NCBI GenBank assembly: GCA_026874595.1
Contig: CM049306.1
Span: 30,929,519 to 30,993,518, forward strand
Direction: 5' to 3'
Origin: Sipunculus nudus
Taxonomy: Eukaryota > Annelida > Sipuncula > Golfingiida > Sipunculidae
DNA: 64,000 nucleotides
Shown: one piece after another, positions 44,651 through 56,800 of the stretch
How the letters are laid out: every line of letters starts with the position of its first letter
Numbering within the stretch: the first letter of the stretch is position 1
Program-made: the position numbers and the translations under genes
The notes under the pieces: model-generated
The model's input: only the letters and a program-made list of their open reading frames with translations
Databases searched by the model: none
What the model was told of the DNA's origin: nothing

Positions 44651-47600
44651 AACAAGGCCTACAGTACGTCCTAATACCAGATATAATGCTTTAATGCTGG
44701 ACCATGTTACATTTCAAGTACACGTATATGAACAATACATGTACTAAATTTTTTTAACAAGAACCAATTACACAAAGATCACTGCTGAAATACTGGCATG
44801 GGTGCACACAATACAAAAATGATTGTAGGTGGCCCCACCGGACTTATAGTTGTATATGGAAAAGTTATCCGAGATGTAGGCCTATGGGTCATTCTACGAA
44901 AAACGACCCATTTCAGCAGGTACAACATTTGAAAAATAACTCGTCCTTTAATTATTTTTATGGAGTCTCACATTGAATTAAAAAATGTAAACTATATGAA
45001 ATTAATTTCAGCAGAGCATAGGGCCTATCTGGGTCATTCTACAGAAAACGACCCTATTCATGAAAGTTCCTGTCCCTAGCATTCACAGTGCCATAGTACA
45101 TGTATATATATCATCTGTAATTGTGCTTTCGGGATTTAATTTTAGTACCTTATACTTTCTGCTTAATTTGAGCTTATTTATTTAGCGAAGTAATACCTAA
45201 GATGCTTCAAATCTATACTTAATGGTTCAAAGGTCATTAAAAGTATCTGTCCCCAGGCCATAATAAAAACTGATTATCCTCTTATTTTTATTAAAAATGG
45301 TATAGGCCTAAAAAAATTTTTCACTCTCAATGTTCAATAAAATCATTCCTTAAAAACTTCCACAATATTCTTTACATCCCTCTAATCTTTCCACTTTTAT
45401 TGCGATTAAATGTGTGTCCCAAGATTTTTTTTCAACACTGTTTTAAAGACGATTTGATCGCTATGACACGATGTTGATTGATTACTCCTTGTTTAAAATC
45501 CACCTAAGTTGAAGTAACGTCACAGAATGACTCCACAAAACCTTCATTATCGGTATGTATTTTGTCATTATACAACCGGAAATTTCCATAATTGTGTAAA
45601 AATGTCCGTATATTTATTGCTTTTCAACACCGTTACCTATTTTTCTCCAAAATAATGGAAATATTTATGCTTTTCTAAGTTTTGGAATATAGCTCACACT
45701 GTCAACACATATATAGTGAGTACCATAAAGGTTGAAGAAGTAATCAAGTTTCTTTAAATAAATATCATATCTTTTTTCAACACCATTATGCATCAACAAC
45801 GTTACTTTTCACTTTTAATGGTGATGGATGTCAGTGACGGTGTTGACAGAAATGTGGCAGGATGGATGTAAGATCTAAATTCTATAAACTGGCATTGTTA
45901 TTCAGGAATTTCATAGTTTTTATAAAGATCACTGTGTTATGAAATTTTAGGCCAAAAAAAATTAAAGGTATGGTTCTCAGGCACCGCCCGCATCAATTTT
46001 AAACCCCCGCATCAATAATTTTTATTTTGATTTTCAATAAAAACTTTCCAATTTTGAGCTGCTGCTGCTCCGACATTTCTTTCACTAAGACAAAACCATA
46101 CTATTTCCTTTGTTTTGTAATGCTTTTACTTCTTTAGCAAAATAAAACTGTTATTTTCATGCATTTCCCTTATCATTTGACATTTTTATCGAAACATACC
46201 AAAAAATTTAAAATAAAAAAAGCGCCCGCCCGCATTGATTTATGAAAAAAAGTGCCTGAGAACCAAACCTTTTTTTTATTTTGGCCTTAAATATTTAACT
46301 TTAAAATATTTTATATGAAGTCTGCTTGCTTTAAGTAACAATTTTGCCAATGATTACATTTATTGTAAATCAGCACCGTTATCCTTTTTCAACACCGTTA
46401 TATGTTGAAAAAAGACAATTTTAAGAAAAAAATGAATTGAAACGTATTAGAAAATGCTTTTATCGCCTGAATTTTTTATTTACCGAGGTAGATTGCTAAA
46501 TATTCCTTCTATTTATCATATTATATACCTTCTGTGGGTGGCGGTTGTATTTTGTTTCAGGATTTAAACGTAACTCATAAACTTAAAAATATGCATTTTA
46601 CAGGGTTAAAATATATTTTTTTTATAATTAAATACATCGTACAGGTGAGCCTTTCTTATTTTTCTAAATTAATTATATGGGGCCATGAAATTGGCATGAA
46701 AATATCCAGCTCAATCTTTCAAAATGATTTCCAAGCATTGCTTAAAGTCTGTAACGGTGTTGAAATTGATGATTCACATAGGACATTAAATTAGCAAAAG
46801 CTATAACTTTTCATTAAATAAAGTGCTCTACTGAAATTAATTTCATATAATTTACATTTTTTATTTCCATGTGAAAATCTATAAAATAAATATTATAATA
46901 AGTTATTTCAGATGTTGTACCTGCAGAAATGGGTCGTTTTTCGTAGAATGACCCATCTATGCCGAATTTCAGGCTGATATACCAAACCCCCTCCTGAGAA
47001 ATAAGCAAGGACATACACTGTGCCAAAAATATTGTAGGTGGCGGCACCAATCATGTATACGAAAAAAAGCTATCCAGTATGTATAAACATGCACAATTTA
47101 TAAAGGCTGATATATCAAATCCCTCCTGAGAAATAAGCAGGCACATACACTGTGCAAAAGTCATTGTAGGTGGCGACACCAGTCTTGTGTACGAGAAAGA
47201 TGCATAGGTCAAAATATCAGGCCAATACATCAAACTTCTCTCGAGTCAGGTGCACTGGGCTAAAGAAGCTGAGGTGAGAAAGGCCATTGCCCCGAGTGAA
47301 CCGGAACGAATTGCTAACTCTAACCACTGCACTGAGTGAACTCTTGACCTGCATCTGAACTCTTGACACGTTACATAAACTGACACATTTGGCAGTCTGT
47401 TAAAGCTATCAATAGATCCCCTAGACTGTCTTTTGGCCTGTTGTCAAATCTGAAATAGTTGGCAATCTGCCAAGCTATTTATAAATACAGACTCAATCTT
47501 TGCCTTTAGGTAAATCTGTTAACACATACTGAAAGACTTTGGCTACAATCAGTACAATGCCTTTTTTTCAGGATGACTCATCCATAAGATTTTGAATCAA

Positions 47601-48440
47601 ATGTTTAGAATATTAAAAGAAGTAGTCCTTTCGTTTATAAAGGCCCAATAATTCTGCCAACAATCATTTAAGTACACTTGAACAAAGGCCTCCTAAGAAT
47701 CATTTTTTGTGCAATGTCACAGAGGTTGAAACAACAGTTTTGCAAAAGAAGACTATTGCAGTACTCAGTTTGAAATAGGCTTACTAATGGCCGCAAGACC
47801 AACTTCAGCTTTCTATGACTCTACCAAAAATCAACAAACCCAATCTGTTCTTAACAATTGAAAGAACCCTACCTTAGGATAATACTTGTGAAAAATTAAA
47901 CGATTCAGCTTGACAGTTTCACTACAAAACAATTTTAAACTGAAAGAAGCTAAAATTATGAAGTTTCAGTAAGTAAAAACAGGTTGATGTATGTAGCACT
48001 ACAAAAACTGCAATTTCAAATATTAGTCATGTGACCAACATATGCATAATAATTTGGTAAAGATAACTCCAGCAATGTCTAACATTGTAATTTTAGTACC
48101 CTTTCAGCCAAATGACTACGATCAGCTTCCTGTAACTCGGGCAAAATTCACCAAACTGGAACCATTCGAACACTAGAGATGGTTTCGGGGGATTATTTAT
48201 GTGAAATAAATAACAATTTGGCTGGACAGTTTCGGAGATTAAATTTTTTTCTTAAAAATCGAAGTAAATTCAGATAGCAAAAAATAAGTTCAGTCCGATA
48301 AAGTCTGACATGTGACTGATTCTTCTACAAAATTTGACGCTGCTAGCTCGAGATCTAACAGTTTTTCAGATAGCATAGGTAACGTACGGTGGACGCCGGA
48401 CGACGCCACGCCATCGCATAAGCTCGCAGGTTCGCTAAAA
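44651..48440 (+). mobile_element. 3-kb repeat element, copy II, interrupted
   Basis: Starts AACAAGGCCTACAGTACGTC and ends AGCTCGCAGGTTCGCTAAAA, the same ends and order as copy I (20254-23210) but more diverged, and without the 177-bp satellite expansion. A 2-kb inverted-repeat element is inserted at 44886-46956. Confidence 0.75.
44886..46956. mobile_element. 2-kb element with about 130-bp terminal inverted repeats
   Basis: Left terminus GGGTCATTCTACGAAAAACG, right terminus its reverse complement. The inverted match continues, with gaps, through CAGGTACAACAT to TATGAAATTAATTTCAG, about 130 bases per arm (44886-45020, 46820-46956). CTAT flanks both sides and may be the target duplication. A second inward copy of the terminus lies at about 45031. 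The interior has no recognised gene but repeats CAACACCGTTA in both orientations. Confidence 0.75.
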
Positions 48441-48671
48441 AGGAAGGAATGACTTATGGACAGGATAAATGAAATAATGAACTTTCAAATTTAGAATATT
48501 AAGCGCAGTTTCAATGAAATATACATTATCTGAGTGATAAAAGTCATATATGTAATATGCTAAAGATGTATATATGCATTATTGCTATTGCAGATGTATA
48601 TCTTTATATAAAAAAATCTCGCAAACAGGGGAATCACTGGTTGAAAAGAGTTTCAAATTATCCTTCTTTTG

Positions 48672-49689
48672 ACTAAAAGTCATCTGAGCTATAGTCAAGG
48701 TCCTTTGTCGTCCGTCCGGCCATCCGTCCAGCCGTCCGTCTGTTAACAGGGCACGTTTTGAAACCGTTGGATCTACTAATCCAAAATTTTGCATACGATT
48801 AGATCTCCCCAAAATCTCCTACCATACCGTTTTCCATAAAAAAGCCATTGTTACACTTCAAGGCTTACTAATATTAAAACCACTGATCTGTTTTTGATCA
48901 TATTTAGAATTCATATTCTTCCATACATTTTCTATGAACATACCAAAAAATAGGTCAGTATTGGGTATTGTTTTGAAGTTATGGGCCCAAATATATTGAA
49001 TTTTGTTTTTTAAATCAATTATATTTATGCACTTAACATGAAAATTGCTGAAGCTTGAGGCTTTTTTTCAGGGATATAACTTTATTTGATCAAGATTCTA
49101 TTGTTTACCCAAAATTAGATCTTAATTTTGCAAATTTTTCAAGTTATAAGATTAAATAAAAAATCAATACCTTAAATTTTGTCCAACTTTGGTAACGGCA
49201 CGTTTTTTTCCCTGTAAGCACTGTTGTTTTAATTTTCACAACATATATACATAAGGATTAAAACTGTTTAAAATCTGAAATTTCAAAGGAATTGTTTGAA
49301 AAGAGTAGCTTTTATTCAAGTATTCATACACCATGCATGTCGTGTTGTTTACATCAAGCCCACCTAGTATGACAGCCTTCACTTGTGTTATGTAACATAC
49401 TCAAGGCTGCTTGCTTGGCTCAGCTTGGCCACTACTGGCAGGCTTCCACTCTGCCCTGCACACAGTATCTCAAAACTTTTACTGTTTTTCTTCATGACAG
49501 TCTTGTCAGAGTATAAGTTTTGCAATCATAAATTTAGAACTATATTATGACCAAGTAGGATGGCCCCTTTCCTCTTAGATTCTCATATGCTATATATATG
49601 AAAAACATGACAATAAAATATTTTGCATATTTTGCATTTAAAAAATTTCAAACTTCAGCTGAGCGCCGTGACCCATGGGTCCCTTGTTA
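48672..49689 (-). mobile_element. AGCTCAGCTGA-family element, about 1 kb
   Basis: Starts near AAAGTCATCTGAGCTATAGT, then CGTCCGTCCGGCCATCCGTC and GTTAACAGGGCACGTTTTG. Ends CAGCTGAGCGCCGTGACCCA then TGGGTCCCTTGTT. It is the reverse of the 7417-10945 layout. The interior matches 8345-8830 and 60100-60540. Non-coding. Confidence 0.7.
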
Positions 49690-50452
49690 ATACTCTAAAG
49701 TTGTTTTGGGCGAGTTAACGAAACATTAAGGAAGACATTTGCTTAAAAAAACGATGAATAAACTATTCGGATTAATTTTTTCCCCATAACGTGTGAATTA
49801 TTCGTATTTTACATGATATTTTACATCTTGATCTATTAACATATAATGAACTAAATGTTCCATCGTGAATATTTTTTTAAATGTTAAAATAGGACGTTGT
49901 CTGGTCCGTTATGTTTATTAAAATTAAAAAAAAAGTGCAAACATTCATGGCGCAAAACTTCCATAAACTTTCAGATAATCTAATTGAATGCATATGTGTA
50001 AGTAACAATGTATCCCATGTGTGTCTTTTAGCCGGATACTTATATTAATGATGATCCACAAACCCTCTCTTTATTCATAGTTCATATTCATATTTCAATT
50101 TCATCCAATTGAAATTATGTTATTTCTGTATGCCACAATTTATTGTTATAAGAAATATGAACCTCTGTTAATAAGACGCTTGGCTATACATTTACATGTT
50201 TAACCCTTTTTAGTTTATTGTATTTTGACTTATTTTTTTATGTATTTCTGTAAATGTATAAGTATGTGTTGAACGGCTAAGAGCGGTTCGTGGACCTAAT
50301 TAAGAAATGAATTATTATATCTTTTTCTGTTAGCAGATGCCCTGTTTTAAACTTAAAATTCTCAATACTTCTATGTTGCAATTTTGGGAATATGTTCCAC
50401 ATGTAGGACTATGTAAGGGTACCACCAACGGCCAAAGTGCTTTGTATCTCAA

Positions 50453-50457
<5 letters not shown>
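49690..50457. other. AT-rich spacer, nothing recognised
   Basis: No repeat partner or gene identified between the repeat at 49689 and the microsatellite at 50458. Confidence 0.4.

Positions 50458-50505
<48 letters not shown>
50458..50505. repeat. (GA)n microsatellite
   Basis: About 24 uninterrupted GA units. Copy 1 of the small gene has a short CT run at the equivalent place (34379-34393), so this tract expanded after the duplication. Confidence 0.95.
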
Positions 50506-50506
<1 letters not shown>

Positions 50507-50549
50507 TGATAAGAAAAGTGAAATAACACCTAGGCCCACATGCTTTGCT

Positions 50550-50565
50550 GGCTCTTAGTAGAGCC
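50550..50565 (-). promoter_or_regulatory. Histone-type mRNA 3' stem-loop, copy 2
   Basis: On the minus strand GGCTCTACTAAGAGCC. The six-base-pair stem is identical to copy 1, while two loop bases differ (ACTA against TTTA). It lies 14 bases after the stop codon, because the reading frame is extended here. Confidence 0.68.
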
Positions 50566-50579
50566 CTTGTGTGTATAAG

Positions 50580-50903
50580 TTATGAGACCATTGCTCTAAG
50601 CCTATAATCTCTCATTTTTTTCATGTGGTAGATGTCTTTCAGTTCTTGCTGCAGACATCCTAACTGTTCCTTCAGACTGATACAGTAGGGCCGGTAGTGA
50701 GACCTTGTCTCATGCAGCACAGCCAGCTCAATACGGTTGTTGTAACGACAGCCCCAGGCACCAGATTTCTCTGACTTCTGGTAACGTGCTGTGACTTGTT
50801 CCATCTTCTCTCCCAGCAGATTCAGTTGTTGCTCTGCCCTCTTCAGCTTCCTCTGTGTAGAGACAAACTGTTTGAAAACGCCGTTAGCTTCTGTAAATGC
50901 CAT
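50580..50903 (-). CDS. Small intronless gene with histone-type 3' hairpin, copy 2
   Basis: A 107-residue homologue of 33974-34264. Residues 11-70 are nearly identical. Differences cluster at both ends, including the first Cys of the CAWGC turn (now Gly). Near the C-terminus an extra A in an A-run bypasses the copy 1 stop position and adds about 11 residues (ending RDYRLRAMVS). Of about 16 base differences that I count in the shared coding part, about 12 change the protein, which is not what strong purifying selection gives. TATA-like box and hairpin are retained. Function is unknown; it may be active, diverging or decaying. Confidence 0.65.
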   Translation of the reverse strand: MAFTEANGVFKQFVSTQRKLKRAEQQLNLLGEKMEQVTARYQKSEKSGAWGCRYNNRIELAVLHETRSHYRPYCISLKEQLGCLQQELKDIYHMKKMRDYRLRAMVS

Positions 50904-50949
50904 GCTGAGTAACTGGAATGAATATGCTCAGCTCAGATGAGCAGCTCAG

Positions 50950-50955
50950 CTTATA
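50950..50955 (-). promoter_or_regulatory. TATA-like box of small gene, copy 2
   Basis: TATAAG on the minus strand, 46 bases before the ATG. It is followed by the same TGCTCA/TGAGCA inverted repeat as copy 1 (50925-50943). Confidence 0.55.
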
Positions 50956-50989
50956 CACCCAGGCTTTGGATGTATAGTGACATGTTGGT

Positions 50990-51240
50990 TTAGTATATCT
51001 GACCACTGAGGACAGGTGGAAGGGTGTGAAATCCTAGCTCTGTGCCAACCCCAGCTTGTTGTTAGTTTGTTTTATGTCACTCTTGCCGGACCCATCATAC
51101 AATACACAACTTAATTACCCGAGTAGTTTAGTTAATCAACTGAATAGTACCTGAGTCGAGGGATGTCATTGAGTAGTTGCTTAATTACCAGAGTAAAGTA
51201 TGGTCGAATGTTGCCTAATTACCAGTTTGAACACAAAAGG
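50990..51240 (-). repeat. Upstream flank of duplicated block, copy 2
   Basis: Reverse strand carries TACTATTCAGTTGATTAACT and related stretches that match the flank of copy 1. Similarity fades beyond about 51240. Confidence 0.55.
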
Positions 51241-51826
51241 CCACCACATGCCATATAACTCTGAAAGTTTAGTCATTTAGATTCGAAAAGTACTCATGTT
51301 ACATCATGGCAGTCCACACTATTGGATCACAAGAGACGGGCAATCGGGTGTACATGCATAGGCTAAGAGTGACGCCTTGTCTCTTTTTTCTGAAGATGAA
51401 TTCGCTTACAAATCTATTATAAAATTACGAGCATCATTTTTTCGTGGGAATGCTCTTTACAAACGTTAATCTGCCAAAAAAAAGAGAACATATAACAAAA
51501 TATACATATTTAATCAAACTAGTGAATTTTTGGTTATTCAGTTTACACAAACGAAGTTAAGTATTTTTGAAAAATGAGGTCACGCTATATGTTTTGCAAA
51601 TTATAAAATACTAACGTGTATTATTTATGTTATCCCAAGTAGAAGTATATTAGTCTTTGAATCCACGTTTGTTTGGTGAGAAAATATGAGTTCATTTTGT
51701 GCTTTTGCTAATCAGAGTCTGTTCATCGTAAGCTCATTTTAAAAAATCAATGACGTTGCGTACACATAAGAAGTCAAGAAAAAGAATTCCAGGATTTCCC
51801 CTCATTTTACCTGTATAACTTTTAAG

Positions 51827-51829
<3 letters not shown>

Positions 51830-51876
<47 letters not shown>
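51830..51876. repeat. (AT)n microsatellite
   Basis: About 23 AT units directly abutting the solo LTR. Confidence 0.95.
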
Positions 51877-51879
<3 letters not shown>

Positions 51880-52625
51880 CACGGAACCTAATACCAACAG
51901 ATCACGTAATCGTGACCAGCACAAATCTTGGTACGGAGATAAAAAAAATCAGATTCTATAACACTAGGCAGCGTAAAATGTCTAGGGGAATAAAGAAAGA
52001 AATCAGTGTTTTTTTTTTGTTCACAAATAATTATAATTTATTCTTTTAACAATCCTAACATAACAATACACTAAATTAATACAATTACACAGTATAACAA
52101 TAAAATGTACAGTACCAGAGTGTCCGGATCATAGGCCTTGATTTCTGGATACCACCACTGTCACAGCTAAACAGTCCTTTAACACCAATAATCAACGTAA
52201 ATAGTAATAATCCAAAGGCAAACTGGAGACAGTCCGTATTAAATCTGTATGAAGTCCATTGAATATCTTACACCACTGCAATTATCGGAAAAGGTAAAAA
52301 TAAAAAAATGACGAGAAAGTAGCACTCTTAGTGCTCGATGGTATTTTCCTGTCTGCCGGCTCTAAATACAGCCCCTAATTTATAGCTTCTCACTCGAAAA
52401 TTCTAGAAAATGGAAAATTCCCAAAGAACAGTACACATGCACATGAACAGACCCGAAACATCTAGAACAAAGAACGCTGTGTCTCTAAGCTTTAGACCCT
52501 ACACGCGAGTCAGCGCCTAAGAAGCGAGGTTCCCATAGCAACGAACTATGCCTGCGCTACACGAATAAGAATGTCAACAGACACATGTAACACTCCTGCG
52601 CACAATAAAACAGACACCTGTAACA
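51877..52625 (-). mobile_element. Solo LTR, 749 bp, minus orientation
   Basis: On the minus strand it begins TGTTACAGGTGTCTG and ends GGTTCCGTGACA, the TG...CA borders of an LTR. A TATAAATTA box lies at 52376-52384, and AATAAA (52037-52042) lies about 340 bases downstream, the order U3-R-U5 expected of an LTR. No internal retrotransposon genes adjoin either side, so it is most likely a solo LTR left by recombination. AT-rich flanks hide any target duplication. The Gypsy type is a guess. Confidence 0.75.
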
Positions 52626-53500
52626 ATATATATAATCATATCATGGTACAAGTAGAAGCCTATTGGGCTTTAAACACACTTGTTTGGTAAAAAAAAATAT
52701 GGATTCGCTTCATGCTCTGGTTGTTCAAAGTTTATCCCCGCATATAATTTAATGATTAATAAAAATGTAATCGTTTATTTTGTAAAGCGTAAAATCCATG
52801 CATACCCTTACATGCTATTACTTTATACTTAATACAATCAACAATCATTATAATATGAACTATGTTAAGAACATGATTTAAAAAATCCAGCTGTACTATA
52901 TATTGCATTCATACGGTTACAATATTTTATATGAAGCATTTCTTTACCAGTACTACAAATGTCTGTTGAAGGCATCAAAATTCCACTATAATGAAGCTAT
53001 ATCAAAACCTTTTTACATGAGGTTATTGAATATACATTATACAAGCATTAAAGATTTCTATTAATAATTACTACTTCGGAAAAATAAAACCTATTTGCTC
53101 ATAAGACTGTGCATGCAATTAATGGGTCACTGCATGCATGCTAAAGTTAAAGATGTTTAGACTCAATTAATTGGGGCCAAAATGACTTCCCAGTGACCAG
53201 TATTTCCGAAAGCATGGGCACTTACAGCAAAGAAAAATGAGATATTTCTCTGTTACAATCGGAAGATAACAAAAGCCCGGTGAACAGTGCAATAGGCTAT
53301 ATCTCATTATTTTCTTTGCTGCAAGTGCCCATACTTATGGACTTGCTGTTCCTTGGCAGGAATTTTTTGTCCCGATGGAGTTTAAACATCTGTATAAATG
53401 ATATTATATAGGGGTTATTTTGTGTTTTCATGCGAAACAAGGAATATGTGCCCCAATGTATTTGAACAGATGTGTCCAACGATCCGTGATTTAACTCTCA
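52626..53500. other. AT-rich spacer, nothing recognised
   Basis: No repeat partner or gene seen. The last 350 bases before 53852 are likely to include the RCHY1 promoter, without a clear TATA box. Confidence 0.4.
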
Positions 53501-53851
53501 CCGAACGCCGCTGTAGCGCTTACACCCTGTGGGCCGAGCGGTTCATAGGCTGCAGCTAGCCGCTGCCTGACTGCTGAGCGATATTAGAGTGTCTGGTGTG
53601 TCAAGCAAACAATGTTCTGCTTTAACTCGTGAACAAATAATTTCCACAATAAATGACTGCTAAAGTCTGTTTCTCTATATATTTAAGCAACGTTTTGTAA
53701 ATCATTACAAAGATGACAAAACTTCTGTATTTAGAGATTACCAAAAACATTACAAGTGCTTTGAAGATGCATAGCTGCCAATGTTTGAGCACCCGCCCAC
53801 TGTTCTGCACACGGCACTGGATCAGTGCGATTGGATTGGCAGAAGAGCAAA

Positions 53852-53899
53852 ATGGACGAACTCGGGTGCGAGCATTACAAGAGAAACTGTGCATTCATT
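53852..53899 (+). CDS. RCHY1: RCHY1 exon 1
   Basis: Encodes MDELGCEHYKRNCAFI, equivalent to human GCEHYDRGCLLK. The GTGGGT donor keeps frame and the human spacing to APCC; the GT two bases later would break the frame. Confidence 0.85.
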
Positions 53900-56800
53900 G
53901 TGGGTAAAACCGGTGACATTCATAGAAACACGCACGAATAAATATGTCATTTCTATCCTCATTTACTCCATAGGCGTTATTAGGACCTGCTGTGACACAA
54001 CCGCTCATTTTGCGTTCAAACTAACTTGTAACGTTGTATGGTCCCACACATAACTTCCAGTGGTGCCATCCAGGTACAGCCCGCACAAAGCGTCACTACT
54101 AATAATTTGCAGGTTATCAGTTATCACGTTTATTACTATTTATACTACAATAAATTTTACTACAGTAAACTTTATGATCGAGCAGGGCATTGCCACTGAT
54201 AGTCAAATCGTGATTTGTGTAAAAGATCAAACTAAGGTGGACTGCAGGATCATATATAATGCAGTCACTCCAAATAAAGATTAATACGTTTAAAAAATAA
54301 AAGCATTGTCAAACTTCATTAAGCACTTCAGTTTTACCTTTAAAATCTATAATAAAATAAGTATTGGCCACAAAGAGATATACATGTAAGGAATCCCCAG
54401 AATTTCCCCCGTGAGATCTGCTATATGAAAATACATGTTTTAATGTTAACTTGAAGATTTTAAAATATATATAAAAAATCCATTAAAAAAAATAGTTGTA
54501 TCTCATTTCTGACAACAAGTTTGCATTTAAAAATAGCATCACCTTAAAAATAAAAATACATATTAATATCTTGAGGCATATTCAGGGTGTAAATTTATCA
54601 TCTCTCAAATTTTAATTTAAAAATTCTGGATGATTTGGCAAATGAAAGTTTATTAATGGCTGTAACTGATTTATAACTTTTTTGCTGTGATCTGAAAGTA
54701 CTTTGGTAATGTTAGCTATTCCAAAGGAATAATTTGTGGCTGCCAAGCAGTCAAGAATTTATTTTAAATGTCCACTGTAACAGTGATTACATTGTGGTTT
54801 TTAAACTTAATTCAAAGGTGGTAAATTGACCAACCATATTTACTTATTAACTTGTTCATCATTCATGACCCTTATTGTTGTTAATGGATATCTGTATATA
54901 TCTGTTCAGTTGCAATTATTAACAAAGTCATACTTTACAATAATTAATGGTACACTTTACATTTTTTTTTTCTGACTAAGGTTATTTTTAGTCATAATTG
55001 GCTTCTTTAGTAAAAGTCCTTTTACCTTTAAAGTAAATTATGATTCCTGCACTGATTTTTTTTCTTCCTAGGTCTCTGTTCAGCATATTAATATATATAT
55101 ATATATGGTTGACCAGTATTTCTTGTACAGACAATTTATTTTAATATTTTCACAGGCTCCATGCTGCAAGAAGGAGTACACCTGTCGTATCTGTCATGAT
55201 GACAAAGAAACCCACACTCTGGACCGAAAGGCAGTTAAGATGGTCAAGTGTCTGTCATGTGGCTCCAGACAAGCAGTGAGTAATCACTTAAATATTAGAG
55301 ATTTAAAACTCAGATTTCATTAAACATTAATTAAAAAAATTATTTTGCTCAGTAGTATACTCTGTGACTTTTATGACAGGCTGATAGGGTTTTATTTGAT
55401 TCATTATATACTCTTGTATCAGAAGACCAAAACTGCTAATAACATAATTGAACCATTTTCAAACCTCCTCACAGCCAGTACAGAAGATACTCAAATGCTG
55501 TTAAATAAAATCTATAAATGATGAGGCCTGTCGTGCTTTATACACAGTAAAGCCTGAAGTTCCTTGAAGAAGGCCTGACATTGCATTCATATAGCTATAC
55601 TTATCCTCAAATGACAGGAAATTCTCCTAATCTTTAAATGATATAATAAGAAGAATAAACAGCTACTGTTTAATTATATCCAGTGAAAAAAATGTGACAT
55701 GTATAAGACCTGCTAACTGAATTTTCATTTGTATCTTAAAGGGTTTTTCCCCTGAATGCTTTGACTTTGCAGTTTAATTTTTATATAACAAGCAAGGGTC
55801 TTTTCAAATCTCTTTTATTTTATCTTTCAGACTGGAAACAAGTGTTGTTCATGTGGCTTAGTTTTTGGTAAATATCATTGTTCAGTGTGCAATTTGTTTG
55901 ACAACATAGACAAGAAACAGTTTCATTGTGATCCTTGTGGCATCTGCAGGTGAGACATTAAAATGGTAATTCCTATTTTAAATTCATGTACACTGTAAGT
56001 GGCATGTCACTATTACACAGCATTGCTGTATTATATCAAAGTGCTTCTGCCATGTAGTTACTTTATGAACAAAATGTAATATTTTTTTGTATTTTGTTAA
56101 GAGTTTATATTCACTGATTTAAACTAGGTGTTTAATGTGGCAACCTACTTTGGATCAATTTACTTTGAAAAGCTTCCATAATATACAATGTATTATTAGG
56201 TTTCTGTAGCCTAATGAACTGGAATTCCATTCAGAATTTTCTGTTTGCATGTATTCACAGGCTTCCCAGAATAAACCAGATTTTTATTGAATATTCAAAA
56301 ATTTGTTTTAATAGTTCATTGAAATCACAAGTAACTCCATAACATATTGATAGCCTTTTAAATATTCTGTCAGTGCTTTTAGTTTGCTTGTAGGGTAAAT
56401 TATCTTTGAAAATTAAAACTATTGCTCTTCAGTCTAATCATCATTATGGCATATAACAATATACACAGTATGTCATTTGAAGACGGGAAGCTATTTTTCC
56501 AGGAATTCAGTGAAAGAGTTTACTGCTCTAATTAAATTGTTTATATGATGTGTTCACTGCAGTAAGGATATCAAACACATTTTTTATTTGATACACCTTA
56601 CAGGGTCGGTGGTAGAGAAAACTTCTTCCATTGCCAAAAGTGTGATTTATGCCTTGCTCTTTCTATGAAGGAAAGTCACAAGGTAGGTTGCTAGAGCTAT
56701 ACACTCCTTTTAATGACACACTACACCATGTCCTGTGTGGCTATGACAGACTCTGCATGTGTCCACCAACTGGAGCTATATACTTCTGTTTTTGTAAAGA

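Noticed and set aside
50330-50539. Ser-Leu and Glu-Arg repeat proteins
   Set aside because: They are translations of the GA microsatellite.
53713-54053. Open frames of 64-90 codons around 53.7-54.0 kb
   Set aside because: They overlap RCHY1 exon 1 in other frames; only the frame giving GCEHYKRNC fits a known family.
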